Assembly: GCA_024742405.1 (NCBI GenBank)
Contig: JANSYP010000005.1
Span: forward strand, 124,001-188,000
DNA length: 64,000 nt
Direction: 5' to 3'
Source of the DNA: Paracoccaceae bacterium
GTDB taxonomy: Bacteria; Pseudomonadota; Alphaproteobacteria; Rhodobacterales; Rhodobacteraceae
Part shown: positions 62,919 through 64,000 of the stretch, piece after piece
Layout of the letters: each line of letters begins with the position of its first letter
Numbering within the stretch: the stretch's first letter is position 1
Notes under the pieces: generated by a model
The model's database searches: none
What the model saw: the letters and a program-made list of their open reading frames with translations, nothing else
What the model was told of the DNA's origin: nothing
Program-made: the position numbers and the translations under genes

Positions 62919-64000
62919 AGCACGCCCTCCGCTTCCAGCGCCGCGATATCCTCCGTGCCGAGACCGAGCGCGCCGTAGATCTCGCCATTATGCGCCCCGA
63001 GCACGGGCGGCGGGGTCTCGACGGCAGGTGCGTCGCCGTCGATCTTCACCGCGGTGCGCAGCAGATCAATGGAGCGGTCCAGACCGGGCACCTGCGCAAA
63101 CTGTGCGATCAGCCCCCGCTCGGCGATCTGGGGATGGGCGAGCACTTCGGGCAGGCTGAGAACCGCGCCGGCGGGCACCCCGATCTGGTTCAGCTCCTTG
63201 GCCCAGGCACGGGCGGGGCGCGTGGTCAGCACGGTTTCCAGCTCCGCCTTCAGCCGCAACCGGTTGGCCTTGCGCGCCTCGCGGCTGCGGTAGTTCGGCG
63301 CGCTCAGCAGGTCCTCGCGCCCCAGATGGAGCGCCAGCATCTCCCACTGTTCGTCCTTGTTGGCGGCGATGTTCAGAAGCCCGTCGGCGCATTGAAACGC
63401 GCCAGAGGGCGCCGAGGTGAGGTTTTCATTCCCCGCCGGGGCCGGCGTCACCCCCCCGATCAGGTGGTTCGAGACGACCCAGCCCATGGTGGCGATCACC
63501 GATTCGAGCATGGAGATATCGATGACCCCGCCCCGCTCAGGCGCGTTCAGCGCCGCGGCGATCGCCATGGCCGCGGTGAGCCCGCCGATCGTGTCGGCGA
63601 TGGGATAGCCCACGCGGAGCGGTGCGCTCTCACCGTCGCCGGTGATCGACATGACACCCGACGCGCCCTGGATGATCTGGTCATAGGCCGGGCGGTGCAC
63701 CCAAGGTCCGGTCTGCCCGAAGCCCGAAATGGCGCAGTAGATCAACGCTGGGTTTTCCGCCTTGAGCACCTCGTACTCGACGCCGAGCCGCGCCATCACG
63801 CCGGGGCGGAAATTCTCCACCAGCACATCCGCGCTCTGCACCAGCCGCTTCAGCAGATCCTTGCCGCGCGGGTCCTTGAGGTTCAGCGTCACCGACTTCT
63901 TGCCTGCATTCTGGGCTAGGAAACTGATCCCCATGCCCGCGGCGTTCAACTCCGGATCAGCGCCCAGATTGCGCGCCAGATCGCCCCGCCCCACGGCCTC
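62915..64000 (-). CDS. CaiB/BaiF CoA-transferase, cut by window end
   Basis: At least 361 residues; the frame is still open at the window edge, so the N-terminus lies beyond it. The family III CoA-transferase course is clear: VTLNLKDPRGKDLLKRLV, VLVENFRPGVMARLG, ISGFGQTGPWVHRPAYDQII (with the likely catalytic Asp). It transfers CoA to a carboxylic acid. With the lyase and AbrB-type protein it forms one operon. Confidence 0.9.
   Translation of the reverse strand, partial: EAVGRGDLARNLGADPELNAAGMGISFLAQNAGKKSVTLNLKDPRGKDLLKRLVQSADVLVENFRPGVMARLGVEYEVLKAENPALIYCAISGFGQTGPWVHRPAYDQIIQGASGVMSITGDGESAPLRVGYPIADTIGGLTAAMAIAAALNAPERGGVIDISMLESVIATMGWVVSNHLIGGVTPAPAGNENLTSAPSGAFQCADGLLNIAANKDEQWEMLALHLGREDLLSAPNYRSREARKANRLRLKAELETVLTTRPARAWAKELNQIGVPAGAVLSLPEVLAHPQIAERGLIAQFAQVPGLDRSIDLLRTAVKIDGDAPAVETPPPVLGAHNGEIYGALGLGTEDIAALEAEGVL

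Overview
The window is GC-rich and densely packed, and looks like chromosome from an alphaproteobacterium of the Rhodobacterales (Roseobacter/Rhodobacter group). The strongest evidence is the block 7.2-18.5 kb, which has the classical Rhodobacter order ccoS-ccoI-ccoH-ccoG, ccoP-ccoQ-ccoO-ccoN, a universal stress protein, an Fnr-type regulator (FnrL) and anaerobic hemN, with FNR-like boxes in three intergenic regions. No rRNA, tRNA or CRISPR array was seen.

Layout. 0-7 kb: a truncated lipoprotein gene, three small genes of unknown function (one DUF465-like), an OxyR-like LysR regulator lacking the peroxidatic cysteine, an SDR-fold protein lacking catalytic Tyr and Lys, an RsmC-like methyltransferase, clpS, a HAD phosphatase and a D-Ala-D-Ala carboxypeptidase with a SPOR-like tail. 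7-18.5 kb: the cbb3 oxidase / FnrL / HemN microaerobic block. 18.5-25.4 kb: tadA, an RsuA/RluB-type pseudouridine synthase, then a tight six-gene operon (28-aa membrane peptide, XpaC-like, TelA, DUF2927 lipoprotein, SPFH+GYF protein, zinc-ribbon membrane protein) that looks like an envelope-stress or membrane-remodelling system. 25.4-33.5 kb: an accessory zone with an orphan Phd-like antitoxin, a GFA protein, a low-GC OLD-like AAA/TOPRIM ATPase inserted beside the 3' end of lepA, gene remnants, a TetR/membrane-protein pair with three operators, and an IS3 scar.

33.5-46.6 kb: a polyol catabolic island. It has a CUT1-type ABC importer (ATPase divergent from the binding protein and two permeases), a SorC-type regulator, a xylitol/sorbitol-type dehydrogenase, a SIS-domain isomerase, two SDRs (one strongly like ribitol 2-dehydrogenase), a ketose 3-epimerase-like protein, an FGGY pentulose kinase, the wreck of a second FGGY kinase, an aldo/keto reductase and a HAD phosphatase. 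The simplest reading is pentitol uptake, oxidation to a pentulose and phosphorylation. 46.6-55.4 kb: a second sugar system, with DhaK and DhaL kinase subunits, a CUT2-type ABC importer, a second SorC regulator and an S-methyl-5-thioribose kinase gene.

55.4-57.2 kb is a graveyard of IS6-like and IS3-like transposase remnants. 57.3-64 kb holds an iron-type alcohol dehydrogenase, a GNAT acetyltransferase, a BCCT transporter, and an overlapping CoA-transferase / citryl-CoA-lyase-like / AbrB-type membrane protein operon cut by the window end. All family assignments were made by eye from motifs and neighbourhoods; no database search was run.
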